Program-made: the position numbers and the translations under genes
The notes under the pieces: generated by a model
The model's database searches: none
Told to the model about the DNA's origin: nothing
Seen by the model: only the letters and a program-made list of their open reading frames with translations
NCBI GenBank assembly: GCA_031362155.1
Contig: JANLRZ010000218.1
Coordinates: 1-64,000 of the forward strand
Direction: 5' to 3'
DNA: 64,000 nt
From: JAENVU01 sp031362155
GTDB taxonomy: Bacteria; Actinomycetota; Acidimicrobiia; IMCC26256; JAENVU01
Part shown: piece by piece, positions 50,539 to 58,899 of the stretch
How the letters are laid out: each line of letters starts with the position of its first letter
Position numbering within the stretch: the stretch's first letter is position 1

Positions 50539-51752
50539 CGGTTGTCCTTCCGTCGGCGGAATGTGCCGGTCGTCGGGCTGGGTGGGGTTGGTGCGGCGTC
50601 GCCCATCAGGCGCTCCACCAGTTGGGTGAGCGAACGACTCACTGGCGACTTCTGGGCGCCCTCGAGCAGTGGGATGCCTTGGTTCATGGACAACGGCACC
50701 GACCGGGAGCTCGGGATCGAGACGCTGATTTCGAGGCCGACAGTTCCCTCGATGTCTTCGGCGGAGAGTCCGACCCGTGCGTCGGCCCGGTTGAGCGCCA
50801 AGTGCCGCCGTTGGGTCGTCAAGCCGAGCAGATCGAATGCCTCGATCTCTTTCCGAACCGCTCGGGCACTCGCGACGTCGGTTCCCGCGACGAGGACGAG
50901 GTCGGTGGCGGATTCCATCGCCGCGAGCGTGTTCTCGTCCAAACCCGCGCCGGTGTCGATGACCACGAACCGGAACTCGCCGGCCAGCAGCGTCAGGATT
51001 CGGTGGATGTCCTCCGTGGTGACCAGGTCGGCGCCGGCAGGAGTGTGCGGTGCGCACAACACATAGGCGCCGCTCGGGTGGGAAGTCAGAAACGCCTTCA
51101 GAGTCGTGGCGTCGAGCGCGGCGCCCTGGGCCACGGCATCGGTGATGGTGAACTCGGGTGCCAGGCGCATGGCATTGCCGACGTCGCCGAACTGCACGTC
51201 GAGGTCCACGATGACGGTCTCGCCGTTCGCAGCGTTCGCGAGCCCGACGGCGAGGTTCGACGCAATCGCAGTCTTGCCCGCGCCGCCTTTGGGCGAGACG
51301 ACAGCAATCGTGCGTTGGTCGTTGGTTTCGACGGTCGTCTCGGCGTGCGTTTGGAGGCGTTCGGCCGTCTCGATCGCGGTGTCGAACGCGGACCGCACGT
51401 CGCCGAGGTCTGATGTTGGATCGACGATGTCGCGTACACCCGCTCGGAGCGCTCGTCGGTAGAGCTCCGGTGTCGGCGTGGCAACGAGCAGGACACAGAG
51501 GTCGGGGCGGGCCCGATCCAGGTCCGTTGCCACCTCGAGCGCGAGGTCGGTGTCGATCCCCGGGCCGAGGGCGACCACCTGGGCGCGGTGGTCCTCGACG
51601 GCTTTCAGTGTCGCGGTTGCACCCTCCGAGCCGGAGATGGGCTCGGCCCAGGTTGTGAGCTCACCGTTGAGAGTGCCCTCGAAGGAGTCCCGGACTCGGG
51701 CCTCCCACGCCGGCTCGCTGGTGGCGAGAAGCATGCGGGTGGAGGAGCTCAT
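50535..51752 (-). CDS. cpaE: Tad localisation protein CpaE/TadZ
   Basis: The 405-residue protein has a receiver-like N-terminal domain (about 1-135) without a clear phospho-acceptor Asp motif, and a MinD/ParA-like ATPase domain. The latter shows the deviant Walker A VSPKGGAGKTA (152-162), VDLDVQFGDVG, and FVVIDTGAG. TadZ/CpaE proteins position the pilus apparatus at the pole. A charged tail (TGTFRRRKDNR) ends the protein. It is overlapped by 4 bp on both sides. Confidence 0.87.
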   Translation of the reverse strand: MSSSTRMLLATSEPAWEARVRDSFEGTLNGELTTWAEPISGSEGATATLKAVEDHRAQVVALGPGIDTDLALEVATDLDRARPDLCVLLVATPTPELYRRALRAGVRDIVDPTSDLGDVRSAFDTAIETAERLQTHAETTVETNDQRTIAVVSPKGGAGKTAIASNLAVGLANAANGETVIVDLDVQFGDVGNAMRLAPEFTITDAVAQGAALDATTLKAFLTSHPSGAYVLCAPHTPAGADLVTTEDIHRILTLLAGEFRFVVIDTGAGLDENTLAAMESATDLVLVAGTDVASARAVRKEIEAFDLLGLTTQRRHLALNRADARVGLSAEDIEGTVGLEISVSIPSSRSVPLSMNQGIPLLEGAQKSPVSRSLTQLVERLMGDAAPTPPSPTTGTFRRRKDNR

Positions 51753-52561
51753 TTGGTGACCGTGCTCCGCTGCTGAGCGATGGAGGGGGTCTCGGCGACG
51801 TCGCTCGGTTCGATGGACAACCAGAGGCGACCGAACTCCAGGGCGTACACCATCCGCTCGGTGGCGGTCGGGTCCAACGCCAAGGTGACCAGCATCTGAC
51901 TCGAAGGTGCATTTCCGGGCTTGTTCGTGTCGGCGGTCTTCTCACCGCTGGTGTCGTCGGAGGTGGTCACGGTGCCCGTCAGCTGGACGTTGGTGACCAG
52001 CACCTTGTGGAGGATCAAGCGGGTCGAGCTCAACGACGACTTGCCGTCCGCTACGGTCACGCCGTCGATGTTGAGATCGCGACCGGTGTTGTTCTGGTAA
52101 GGATCGAACGACGCCAACACCGCGACCCGGGCGCCCGGAGTGACCACCCCGCCGAGAACCCGTTGCGGGTCGAGGGCGATGGTCGTGCGCAGGAGGCCGG
52201 GCGGCACCTGGACATTGGCCCCGGTGGCGGAGAAGTTGCTCTTGGCGACGAAGCGCGTGCTCAGCACTTGCTCGCCCGCAACCAACGTCGTTCCCGCCAC
52301 CTTGTTGCCGAGGGCCTTCACGCTCGTCGCCGCGCCATCAGCCATGACCTTGCGGCTGATCGACTCGAGGCCCACCCGATCGCCGAGCTCTTTGGCGGGG
52401 GTGCCGGCCGGAACCGATTCCTTGACGACGAGCACCTTGACCAGTGCCTCGCCGGCCTGGGCCCGGTGTTCGGCCGCGTTCACATAGGTGACGATGCCGA
52501 TCGTTCCGGCCAGCGCGAGAACCACCGCAACGATGAGTCCCATGATCCTTCGAGTTTCCAC
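51749..52561 (-). CDS. cpaB: Flp pilus assembly protein CpaB
   Basis: The 270-residue protein has one N-terminal membrane helix (about 8-28), a SAF domain (VKVLVVKESVPAGTPAKELGD, GTTLVAGEQVLSTRF) and a RcpC/CpaB beta domain (RTTIALDPQRVLGGVVTPGARVAVLASF). It is thought to act in the envelope as an assembly or periplasmic-side factor. It starts at GTG 52561 with AAAGG upstream. It is separated from the upstream TadG-like gene by 30 bp and coupled to cpaE. Confidence 0.85.
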   Translation of the reverse strand: METRRIMGLIVAVVLALAGTIGIVTYVNAAEHRAQAGEALVKVLVVKESVPAGTPAKELGDRVGLESISRKVMADGAATSVKALGNKVAGTTLVAGEQVLSTRFVAKSNFSATGANVQVPPGLLRTTIALDPQRVLGGVVTPGARVAVLASFDPYQNNTGRDLNIDGVTVADGKSSLSSTRLILHKVLVTNVQLTGTVTTSDDTSGEKTADTNKPGNAPSSQMLVTLALDPTATERMVYALEFGRLWLSIEPSDVAETPSIAQQRSTVTK

Positions 52562-52591
52562 GGTGCAACCTTTCTAGAACGGTCGTCTGCC

Positions 52592-53578
52592 TCAGCAGGC
52601 GCGACGATCGCTGGTATTGGGTGTAAGGGTGTTGACGTCGCAGATGCGAACGGCGCGGACGAGGGTGTCGATGCCGCTCGTCGCACAGCAGGTGCCGGAG
52701 ACGACGCCTCTGGTGAAGACGAGGTCGAGGTAGCGCGCCGCCTGGGCACCGGTCGTCTGGTAACCGACCAACTTGACGAAGACGAAGGCGACGATGTGGA
52801 ACTGCGCGTTCGAGCCGTTGCCCGTCGCGGTGTCGAACACCGGCAGCACGAACGCCTGACCGGAGTTCTTCAGGAAGGTGAGTTCACTGTCGAGACTGTT
52901 CGAGAAGGCGCCGGTGTCGCCGGGGAGGTTGGTGCCGATCGTCACGAGGCCGGGGTAGCCGTTGAGCGTCCAGTCCTTGATGTCGTTGTTCGAGTTCGAT
53001 CCACCGTCGAAGTCCTGGATGCCCCAGTTGCCGGGCACATTCGTTCCGCATGCGTCGGGTTGCGACTTGCCGTAGGTGATCCGGATCGTCCCCGAGTCTC
53101 CGGTCGGGCCCGACGGGTAGTTGAGCCACTGCTGCATCTGCAGGTTCGAGTTGATGCAGAGTCCGAACGGCCGGAGGTTGTTGACGCCGGTCGGGATGCC
53201 CCATTCGGCGGTCGTGATGGCGTGGATCTTCTTGTTGTTGACGCCGAAGATGCCAGCGAACGCGTAGTCAACGGTGCGGCTGGCATCGACGGTGACGTTC
53301 CCCGAGGTGGGGGTGATGTTCGCGGAGCAACTCTCTAGTGTGGCCGCGGAATAGTTGCTCGAGACGTAGTCGCCGGCTGCTGACGCGCAGCCGACCTTTC
53401 CGGTCGCGTAGTCGCCGGCGGAGGCGAGGGCGGCGCCGTCGGCCGCGGTCACGAGATGGCGCCGGGCGGTCCAGGCCTGGCCCGCGTCGATGGAGAACGC
53501 CGCGAACCCAAAGATCAGGACGGAACAGATCGCGACGATCACCGCAACTGCGCCACCTTCATCGCGTGCTACTCGCAT
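52592..53578 (-). CDS. TadG-like pseudopilin/pilus-associated protein
   Basis: The 328-residue protein has the N-terminal TadE/G-like segment DEGGAVAVIVAICSVLIFGFAAFSIDAGQAW as its only membrane helix, followed by RRHLVTAADGAALASA, the usual TadG start of the mature extracellular part. The remainder is a Cys-containing (at least eight cysteines) Gly/Asn-rich exported domain. Residue 5 after the possible cleavage Gly is Ile, not Glu, so processing by prepilin peptidase is doubtful. ATG 53578 overlaps the tadE stop by 10 bp. Minor pilus or adhesin role is likely. Confidence 0.8.
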   Translation of the reverse strand: MRVARDEGGAVAVIVAICSVLIFGFAAFSIDAGQAWTARRHLVTAADGAALASAGDYATGKVGCASAAGDYVSSNYSAATLESCSANITPTSGNVTVDASRTVDYAFAGIFGVNNKKIHAITTAEWGIPTGVNNLRPFGLCINSNLQMQQWLNYPSGPTGDSGTIRITYGKSQPDACGTNVPGNWGIQDFDGGSNSNNDIKDWTLNGYPGLVTIGTNLPGDTGAFSNSLDSELTFLKNSGQAFVLPVFDTATGNGSNAQFHIVAFVFVKLVGYQTTGAQAARYLDLVFTRGVVSGTCCATSGIDTLVRAVRICDVNTLTPNTSDRRAC

Positions 53579-53997
53579 TTGAACTCGCCTTTGCCGGTCA
53601 GCGTCACGGTTTGACTGCCCCAGAGTGGGATGTCCAGATTGGTGTTGGCCTTGACGGTGACGGTGACCCGTGCGCCCGAGGCCCGGAGGTCGCAGGGGTT
53701 CCCGCTGCTCGGGTTGACCGTGACGACTGGCGACTGCGTCGTCGGCAGCACCCCCGCCAGTGCGGAGGTGACCTTGTCGTTGACGTCGGTCTGGGTGGAC
53801 TGCGGAAGCGCCGCGACTCGCGCACCCTCGCGGGCGGCGGCCTGCAGGCCCTGGAGACGGTTGAAGTAGATCGACCACTGGATGATGCCGAAGACCAGCA
53901 GGATCAGAATGGGGAGGACGATGGCGAGTTCAACGGCGGCGGCGCCGCGTTGGTCGCGGTTGCGGCATTCGCGGTTGCGGTGTTCGAAGTGGTGCAT
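53569..53997 (-). CDS. tadE: TadE-like minor pilin
   Basis: The 142-residue protein has the prepilin motif RDQRG-AAAVELAIVLPILILLVFG, cleaved after Gly18 to leave Glu at position 5 of the mature chain. The single helix is followed by the TadE pattern NRLQGLQAAAREGARVAAL and a globular domain with two cysteines. ATG 53997 is supported by CAGGAG 7 nt upstream. It acts as a minor pseudopilin in Flp pilus assembly. A strong hairpin lies between it and the flp gene. Confidence 0.87.
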   Translation of the reverse strand: MHHFEHRNRECRNRDQRGAAAVELAIVLPILILLVFGIIQWSIYFNRLQGLQAAAREGARVAALPQSTQTDVNDKVTSALAGVLPTTQSPVVTVNPSSGNPCDLRASGARVTVTVKANTNLDIPLWGSQTVTLTGKGEFKCE

Positions 53998-54046
53998 CGT
54001 CGACTCCTGCGAGGAGGGCTCGTTGCCGAGTGAGAAGAAGTCCGTC

Positions 54047-54077
54047 ACCCGGTGCTCGCCGAACGCGAGCACCGGGT
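54047..54077 (-). promoter_or_regulatory. Strong hairpin between flp and tadE
   Basis: Perfect 12-bp arms ACCCGGTGCTCG (54047-54058) and complement (54066-54077) with a 7-nt loop begin 14 bp after the flp stop. No long U-run follows, so it resembles an attenuator or an mRNA 3'-end stabiliser that would let pilin be made in excess over the machine. Confidence 0.7.
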
Positions 54078-54090
54078 CGACGGCAACGTC

Positions 54091-54279
54091 CTAGAGGGCG
54101 CTGTTGATCTTGGTGAACGCGGTGTTGATCTTGCCGCCGAGGGCCGCAACGACCGTGACGATGACCGCGGCGATCAACGCAACGATCATTCCGTACTCAA
54201 CGGCGGTCGCGCCGCGCTCGTCCATGTCGAACTTGGCGTTCTGAAGCCGAGTCCAAAGTGCAAGGATGCTGTCGCTCAT
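54091..54279 (-). CDS. flp: Flp-type class IVb major pilin
   Basis: The 62-residue prepilin has the leader ending DERG (Gly23), mature start ATAVEYGMIVALIAAVIVTVVAALGG with Glu5 and Tyr6, and a short KINTAFTKINSAL tail. These are the hallmarks of Flp pilins. The leader is unusually long (23 residues). AGGGAG lies about 10 nt before ATG 54279. No prepilin peptidase (TadV/CpaA) is encoded in this window, so it must be elsewhere. Confidence 0.93.
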   Translation of the reverse strand: MSDSILALWTRLQNAKFDMDERGATAVEYGMIVALIAAVIVTVVAALGGKINTAFTKINSAL

Positions 54280-54416
54280 GTGGTTGTTTCTCCCTTGTCG
54301 TGCGAGCGGAGTGCCCGCCCCTTCGTTGGGAGCCACTATGAGGGAGAGGTTCGGCGTTGCCATCCCCAACATTCGGGAAACGCGACGACAGGGGTCGTTG
54401 GCCCCATGCCCGCGGT

Positions 54417-55130
54417 TCAGCGATGCGAGTCGCGCGTGCGGCGTGGCGACCACTCGGCCCGCTGGGCCATGGCCACCGCGGCGAGCTGGCTGTTGACGCC
54501 CAGCTTGGAGAGCAATGCCTTGATATGTGAGCGCACGGTCGCAACCGACACGAAGCTCTCGTTCGCGATGGTCTCTGCGTTCTTGCCGGCGATGAGGTCT
54601 TCGAGCACCTCGGACTCGCGAACCGTCAGCCGTTCGAACGGTGCGAGGCGCTCGCCTTCCGCGGCGCGGTGTTCCCGAAGGTCCGCGAGCAAACGTTCGC
54701 GGCTACCGGCACTGAGAATGCGACGACCGTCGACGACGTCGCCGACATGTTCGATCAATCGCTCGAAGGGCTCGCTTTTGCTGATGATGCCGACAGCCCC
54801 GGCCTCGACGCATTGCGCCAACGAAATCGGGTTGGTCTCGCCGGTCAACATCACGACACGGAAGCCGAGTTCGGTGATGGGACGTACGAGATCAAGGCCG
54901 AGCCCCGCACTCCCGAGGTCGAAGTCGAGCAGCACAAAGTGCAGGTCGAGCGAGCGCAGCGACTGCAGGACCGCGTTCGGCTGGAGGTCGTCGACCACGG
55001 TCACGTCGATGCCGAGGTTGGCCAGGGCAAACGCCAACGACTGGGCAAGGAGTTCGTGGTCCTCGACGATCGCGAGTCGAGCGGCCTCGACCCCGGCATA
55101 TCGCCCGCCGAGTACTGACGTCCCGGTCAT
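54417..55130 (-). CDS. NarL/FixJ-type response regulator
   Basis: The 237-residue regulator has a receiver domain (about 18-135) with acidic pocket IVEDHE, phosphoacceptor in LLDFDLG and lysine in IISKSEP. A C-terminal LuxR helix-turn-helix follows (LTVRESEVLEDLIAGKNAETIANE...SHIKALLSKLGV). It is coupled by 4-bp overlap to the sensor kinase upstream and lies 137 bp before flp on the same strand, so the pilus genes are its most likely target. Confidence 0.87.
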   Translation of the reverse strand: MTGTSVLGGRYAGVEAARLAIVEDHELLAQSLAFALANLGIDVTVVDDLQPNAVLQSLRSLDLHFVLLDFDLGSAGLGLDLVRPITELGFRVVMLTGETNPISLAQCVEAGAVGIISKSEPFERLIEHVGDVVDGRRILSAGSRERLLADLREHRAAEGERLAPFERLTVRESEVLEDLIAGKNAETIANESFVSVATVRSHIKALLSKLGVNSQLAAVAMAQRAEWSPRRTRDSHR

Positions 55131-56683
55131 CGGGCGTCTCGGATTGACTGGTCGAGGTCCTGTTCCACAGATGTCTCTTCGGCACGTCCGGTGATGACCC
55201 TGAGCGCGGGTGCCGCCGGAATCGACACTACGAACGCGGCACCGCCATGGCTCCCGCCCTCGACCCAGAGGTCCCCGTCCTGGCTGCGCACGAGTTTCCT
55301 GGCGACCGCAAGCCCGAGGCCACTCCCGAGCTGGTCGGATGGATCGACGCGAAATCCACGTTCGAAGACCTGGTCCCAATGGGCGGGATCGATGCCGGGC
55401 CCGGAATCCTCGATACGGATCGCGATCTCGTCGAGCTGATGCCGAACTGAGATCCACACCGTCGCACCCGGCGCGTACTTCGCGGCGTTGGCGAGCAGGC
55501 CTTCGAGCACCTGCGCGATCTCCGCCGGGCGGCCGAGCGCGAGGGTCGACCGGTCACGGGTGTACTCGATGCGTTGACCGCCGGCCCGGTGGAGATCGAT
55601 CGTGGGGAGCAACGCGGTCGTGACATCGAACGCTTCAACGCCGACGGCATTCGGCGCTTCGTTCACGAGGGTACGGAGTCGACGAATTTCTGCGATGAGT
55701 GCGGCCCGCAGGGTCGCCTCGGCGGTGGGGGCGATCGGGGAGCTCGATTGTGGTTCCCACGTGGCCACACCACCTTCGATCGCCACCACCGTCGATCGCA
55801 TCTCGTGCAACCGGTCGGCGAACGACTCTTCGACTCGCCGGTGGTTGGCAGTCTCACGTGCTCGTTCGATCTGCTCGCGCAGCGCTCGCGTCCGGTGGTG
55901 GACTGCCGCGCGTACCAGCCCGCCCAGTGCGCCCACGCAGGCCATGCCCATCGCCGCTATCTCGAACCAGCGGTCCGCCAGCGCTCCGGACGCAGCGTGA
56001 TCCAAGGCGAGGGGGACGAGTTCCGCGCCGCCGAGTGCGAGCGCCACCGGGATGATCCAGCCGGCCTCGGCATCCTGACCCGAGTCGCGCTGACGTAAGG
56101 CAGCGAGAGCGGCGATGAGTACCCACGCGAGGCCGACGATGGCCAACTCCGCGTCATGACGTCCGGGTATCCGTTGGACGACAACGACAGTGGCGAATGC
56201 AATCGCAACTCCACTGGCCGCGATCGTCAGTGAACTGGTCAACCGGATCGACGCGTCGATTTCCGGTCCGAGCACCGCTCGGGCGAAGAGCGCGAGGCTC
56301 AGCACGACCGATCCGAGTTCGATGCCGACGCTCGTCGACGTCATGAACGGCTGGAGTGCCAACTGTCCGACGCCCAAGACAATCAGACCCCAGCCGCACC
56401 ACCACCCGCGTGCGACCCCGTCGATTCGCCAGCGCAGGATGCAGGCGACACCGGCGAGAAGGGCCAGGGTGGCCGCGATCGCGCCTAGCTCCTCGAGGGT
56501 GACGCGACCGACCGTCCACCTCGCATTGCCGGCCACCGTGATCCAGAGCACGGCGACGATCACGAGGATCACGGAGGGGAGGGCGGCGGGAATGACGAAT
56601 CGGGCGACGCCGCGACGGTCCGGACCGCGGTACGGCTTCGGGCGGGTCGGGGATGCAGTGTCCGGATTGTGGCGCGCGCTCAC
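55127..56683 (-). CDS. Membrane sensor histidine kinase
   Basis: The 518-residue kinase starts at GTG 56683 with a cytosolic PYRGPDRRG segment. It has about eight predicted membrane helices (about 28-260) forming an integral sensor, a coiled helix with RLHEMRSTVVAIEGG that probably contains the phosphoacceptor His, and a HATPase domain with VLEGLLANAAKYAP, EDSGPGIDP and GSGLGLAVARKLV. No periplasmic ligand domain is seen, so it may sense membrane state or lipophilic signals. It forms a coupled pair with the LuxR-type regulator ahead of the tad locus. Confidence 0.85.
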   Translation of the reverse strand: MSARHNPDTASPTRPKPYRGPDRRGVARFVIPAALPSVILVIVAVLWITVAGNARWTVGRVTLEELGAIAATLALLAGVACILRWRIDGVARGWWCGWGLIVLGVGQLALQPFMTSTSVGIELGSVVLSLALFARAVLGPEIDASIRLTSSLTIAASGVAIAFATVVVVQRIPGRHDAELAIVGLAWVLIAALAALRQRDSGQDAEAGWIIPVALALGGAELVPLALDHAASGALADRWFEIAAMGMACVGALGGLVRAAVHHRTRALREQIERARETANHRRVEESFADRLHEMRSTVVAIEGGVATWEPQSSSPIAPTAEATLRAALIAEIRRLRTLVNEAPNAVGVEAFDVTTALLPTIDLHRAGGQRIEYTRDRSTLALGRPAEIAQVLEGLLANAAKYAPGATVWISVRHQLDEIAIRIEDSGPGIDPAHWDQVFERGFRVDPSDQLGSGLGLAVARKLVRSQDGDLWVEGGSHGGAAFVVSIPAAPALRVITGRAEETSVEQDLDQSIRDAR

Positions 56684-56783
56684 TGCGTCTCCTCGGGCCA
56701 GCGCTCAGAACTCTCCCCGGTGGTATCGACACTGGTATCGCCGGACCTGAGGACCCGCTGACGGGCCGCCTCGTTCCGCAGGG

Positions 56784-56939
56784 TCGGCGCCGATGCGCGG
56801 CATCGGGCGTACTGATCTGGGTGTGCCCTCGGCAGGATTCGAACCTGCGCACACGGGGCTCGGATTTCGGCGCCGATGCGCGGCATCGGGCGTACTGATC
56901 TGGGTGTGCCCTCGGCAGGATTCGAACCTGCGCACACGG
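56784..56939. repeat. 73-bp direct repeat with 83-bp period, including the 3' part of tRNA-Arg
   Basis: Copies at 56784-56856 and 56867-56939 are identical by eye. The second contains the 3' 33 nt of the tRNA gene plus 40 bp downstream. The first therefore includes a second tRNA 3' fragment (56824-56856) without a 5' half. Confidence 0.93.
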
Positions 56940-56978
56940 CTCCGGAGGCCGATGCTCTATCCCCTGAGCTACGAGGGC
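56907..56978 (-). tRNA. tRNA-Arg (anticodon CCG)
   Basis: The 72-nt gene reads on the minus strand with acceptor GCCCTCG/CGAGGGC, D-arm GCTCAGGGGATAGAGC, anticodon loop CTCCGGA (anticodon CCG, reading CGG codons), T-arm GCAGG-TTCGAAT-CCTGC and discriminator A. The first anticodon-stem pair is U-U. CCA is not encoded. A -10-like TAGTGT lies upstream at 56997-56992. Confidence 0.93.
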
Positions 56979-57045
56979 GGGAAGGCGGGCGACACTACCA
57001 AGCTCGCGGCGCGCGGCTGCGAGCGAAGGTGGTCGGCCGAGCCGA

Positions 57046-57756
57046 TCAGGCCGGTTCGGTCGGGGTGAGGTGCGCTTCGAGCGAGCGGTTCAGTGCGTGG
57101 AGGGTGGCGCGGGCGGCGGCTTCGATCCGGCTCCCGCCGGCGGCGATCCCGAGGCGCGTGGTGTCGTCGGCATGGACGGAGACCGCGATGACGTAGACGC
57201 CGTCGGTGTCCTGATCGGCAAGTTCGTTGGTCCAGTCGATCGCGGTGGTCAGGTCGGACGCGAAGGATCGCAGCCCTTCGAGGGTCGCGTTCGCGGCGCC
57301 GGCGATGCCCGCGCTCGCTGCGGCCCGGCCGATGATGCGGCGGCCGCCGAAGGTCAGATGCACTTCGAGTTCGTCGGTGTCGGGAAAGGTCAGGACCGCG
57401 AGGAGGCGAATCCGTGACCTCGGCCCGGTGTCGTTCGCCGACGCTTCGCCGTCAGTGCTGCTCGTCCCCGCGGCAGGAGGGTCGATCACTGCCGGGCCAA
57501 TGGTCGTCGGCTCCGGAGGGGCGGCGGGGGCGGGCACTTCTACGGTGCGCCAGCGGACGATCTCGAGTGCGACGGGCTTGTCGGCGTGGCGGTACGCAAT
57601 GCGCGCCGCTTGCTGAGGGAGGGTCGCCGGCGGTTGGTCGCCCTGCACCTGGACCTGCACCAGGAGCATGTCGTCGCGCTCGGTGAACCCGGCGGCGCGC
57701 ACGCCGGGCAGCTTGCGGAGTTCGAGTTCGAGGTCGTCGAGCTGGGAGGGTTCCAC
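57046..57756 (-). CDS. Uncharacterised protein co-translated with a diguanylate cyclase
   Basis: I do not recognise this 236-residue family. Residues 1-75 form a small alpha/beta domain (LDDLELELRKLPGVRAAGFTER...LLVQVQVQG). A Pro/Ala-rich linker (about 85-130) follows. The C-terminal part appears to contain two related units, ELEVHLTFGGRRIIGRAA...ANATLEGL and VSVHADDTTRLGIAAG...ARATLHAL, each a beta hairpin followed by a helix with a conserved AxATLxxL core. No signal or membrane segment is present. GTG 57756 lies 1 nt after the diguanylate cyclase stop, so the two are translated together and this protein may be its effector or regulator. Confidence 0.65.
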   Translation of the reverse strand: MEPSQLDDLELELRKLPGVRAAGFTERDDMLLVQVQVQGDQPPATLPQQAARIAYRHADKPVALEIVRWRTVEVPAPAAPPEPTTIGPAVIDPPAAGTSSTDGEASANDTGPRSRIRLLAVLTFPDTDELEVHLTFGGRRIIGRAAASAGIAGAANATLEGLRSFASDLTTAIDWTNELADQDTDGVYVIAVSVHADDTTRLGIAAGGSRIEAAARATLHALNRSLEAHLTPTEPA

Positions 57757-57757
57757 G

Positions 57758-58642
57758 TCAGCGTCCTTCGTGACGAGCAGCTTTGGCCTCGTAGAGGCGC
57801 TGGTCGGCCAGGGCGACGAGCGCCTCGGCGCTTTCGGCTTCGGTGGGACACTGGGCAACGCCGTAGGAGAACGGCGGGCAGCTCCGTTCGCCGACTCGCG
57901 ATGCGCCGATGCGTTCGAGCAGCGGTGGCACGTCGTCGGGGTCGGTGCTCGGCAGGATGAGCGCAAACTCGTCGCCGCCGATCCGGGCCGCGTTGTCGCC
58001 GAAGCGAAGGACTCGGCGGAATCGCTCGCCGAGGGCCCGCAGCGCGGCGTCCCCGGCCGGGTGGCCGTCGGTGTCGTTGATCTGTTTGAGGTCGTCGAGG
58101 TCGATGAGCACGAGCGTGAACGGCCAGCGGTACCGCACACTGCGGGCGGTCGACATCTCGAGCAGCCGGTCGAACGTCCGCCGGTCGAAGAGGCCGGTCA
58201 GCGGGTCGTGCCAGGAGTCGTAGCGGAGGACTTCCATTCGTAACGCCACGACGCAGAGGCTCACGACGAGCGCACCGTCGACCGCCGCCGGATCGAGCGC
58301 GGGTTCGGTATAGAGGCCGGGGGCGGCATCGAGGAGGGCCTCACCGCCAGGATCGTCGAGGGGCTTGCGGCCCGCCCGGAACACCTGTCGGCCCAGCCCG
58401 GCTTCGTCGATCACAACCGCCGCGTCGACCAGATCGTGCTCGGCCACCAAGGTGTCGAGCGCGTGGTAGATGATCGAGAGCCCGCTCTGCGTGCTGGTCA
58501 GACTGTTGACCAACTCGCCGCCCAGGCCGGTCACCGCAGGACCTCCGGCCATGGGGATGAAGAGGTGCTCGTCGGGAAGGGGATCGCCCTCGACAGGCAA
58601 CAGCGCGGCGAGTCCGCGTCCGAGACCACCCTGTCGTGCCAC
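57758..58642 (-). CDS. GGDEF diguanylate cyclase with ParB-like N-terminal motif
   Basis: The 294-residue protein ends in a GGDEF domain (about 130-290) with DPLTGLFDRRTFDRLL, LIDLDDLKQIND, an intact active site RIGGDEFALIL and the RFGD inhibitory site five residues before it. It should make cyclic di-GMP with product inhibition. Residues 20-125 have no known domain. GTG 58642 is supported by GGGAGG 6 nt upstream and yields MARQGGLGRGLAALLP, strikingly like the ParA-contacting start of ParB proteins. It is divergent from argS and coupled to an unknown protein. Confidence 0.83.
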   Translation of the reverse strand: MARQGGLGRGLAALLPVEGDPLPDEHLFIPMAGGPAVTGLGGELVNSLTSTQSGLSIIYHALDTLVAEHDLVDAAVVIDEAGLGRQVFRAGRKPLDDPGGEALLDAAPGLYTEPALDPAAVDGALVVSLCVVALRMEVLRYDSWHDPLTGLFDRRTFDRLLEMSTARSVRYRWPFTLVLIDLDDLKQINDTDGHPAGDAALRALGERFRRVLRFGDNAARIGGDEFALILPSTDPDDVPPLLERIGASRVGERSCPPFSYGVAQCPTEAESAEALVALADQRLYEAKAARHEGR

Positions 58643-58899
58643 GAAGTTCCTCCCATTCGGCCCCATCGGCGCTGTCGTGTCACGCTCTGCCGCCCCTACG
58701 TGATCAGTGTCGGACCGTTCTGTCCCCGGACCGGCAGCTTGTGCAGATTATCCGCCACGCGCGGTGCTCGCGTCATCGGTCCTCGGCACTCCTCGCGACC
58801 GGACATCCCACGCAGCGGTTCACCACCAAAGGCATCGGGGCGGAGCGATGGCGTGTGCGATGCTGACCGGCTCCCGCCGCCGACCCAACTGTGTGACTC
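58643..58899. other. Intergenic region between divergent dgc and argS
   Basis: This 257-bp gap has no credible gene, tRNA-like fold, strong hairpin or repeat. Promoters for both directions are expected here but none is clear to me. Confidence 0.5.

Noticed and set aside
56784..56978. Integrated prophage or genomic island at tRNA-Arg
   Set aside because: No integrase, excisionase or cargo lies between or beside the two copies, only 83 bp apart; at most a scar.
56793..57068. Small plus-strand frames over the tRNA region with a QDSNLRTR-type translation
   Set aside because: This is the well-known spurious translation of the antisense of a tRNA gene; no protein is supported.
57758..58642. ParB homologue
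   Set aside because: Only the first ~15 residues resemble ParB; there is no ParB/Srx domain or helix-turn-helix, and the C-terminal half is a clear GGDEF domain.
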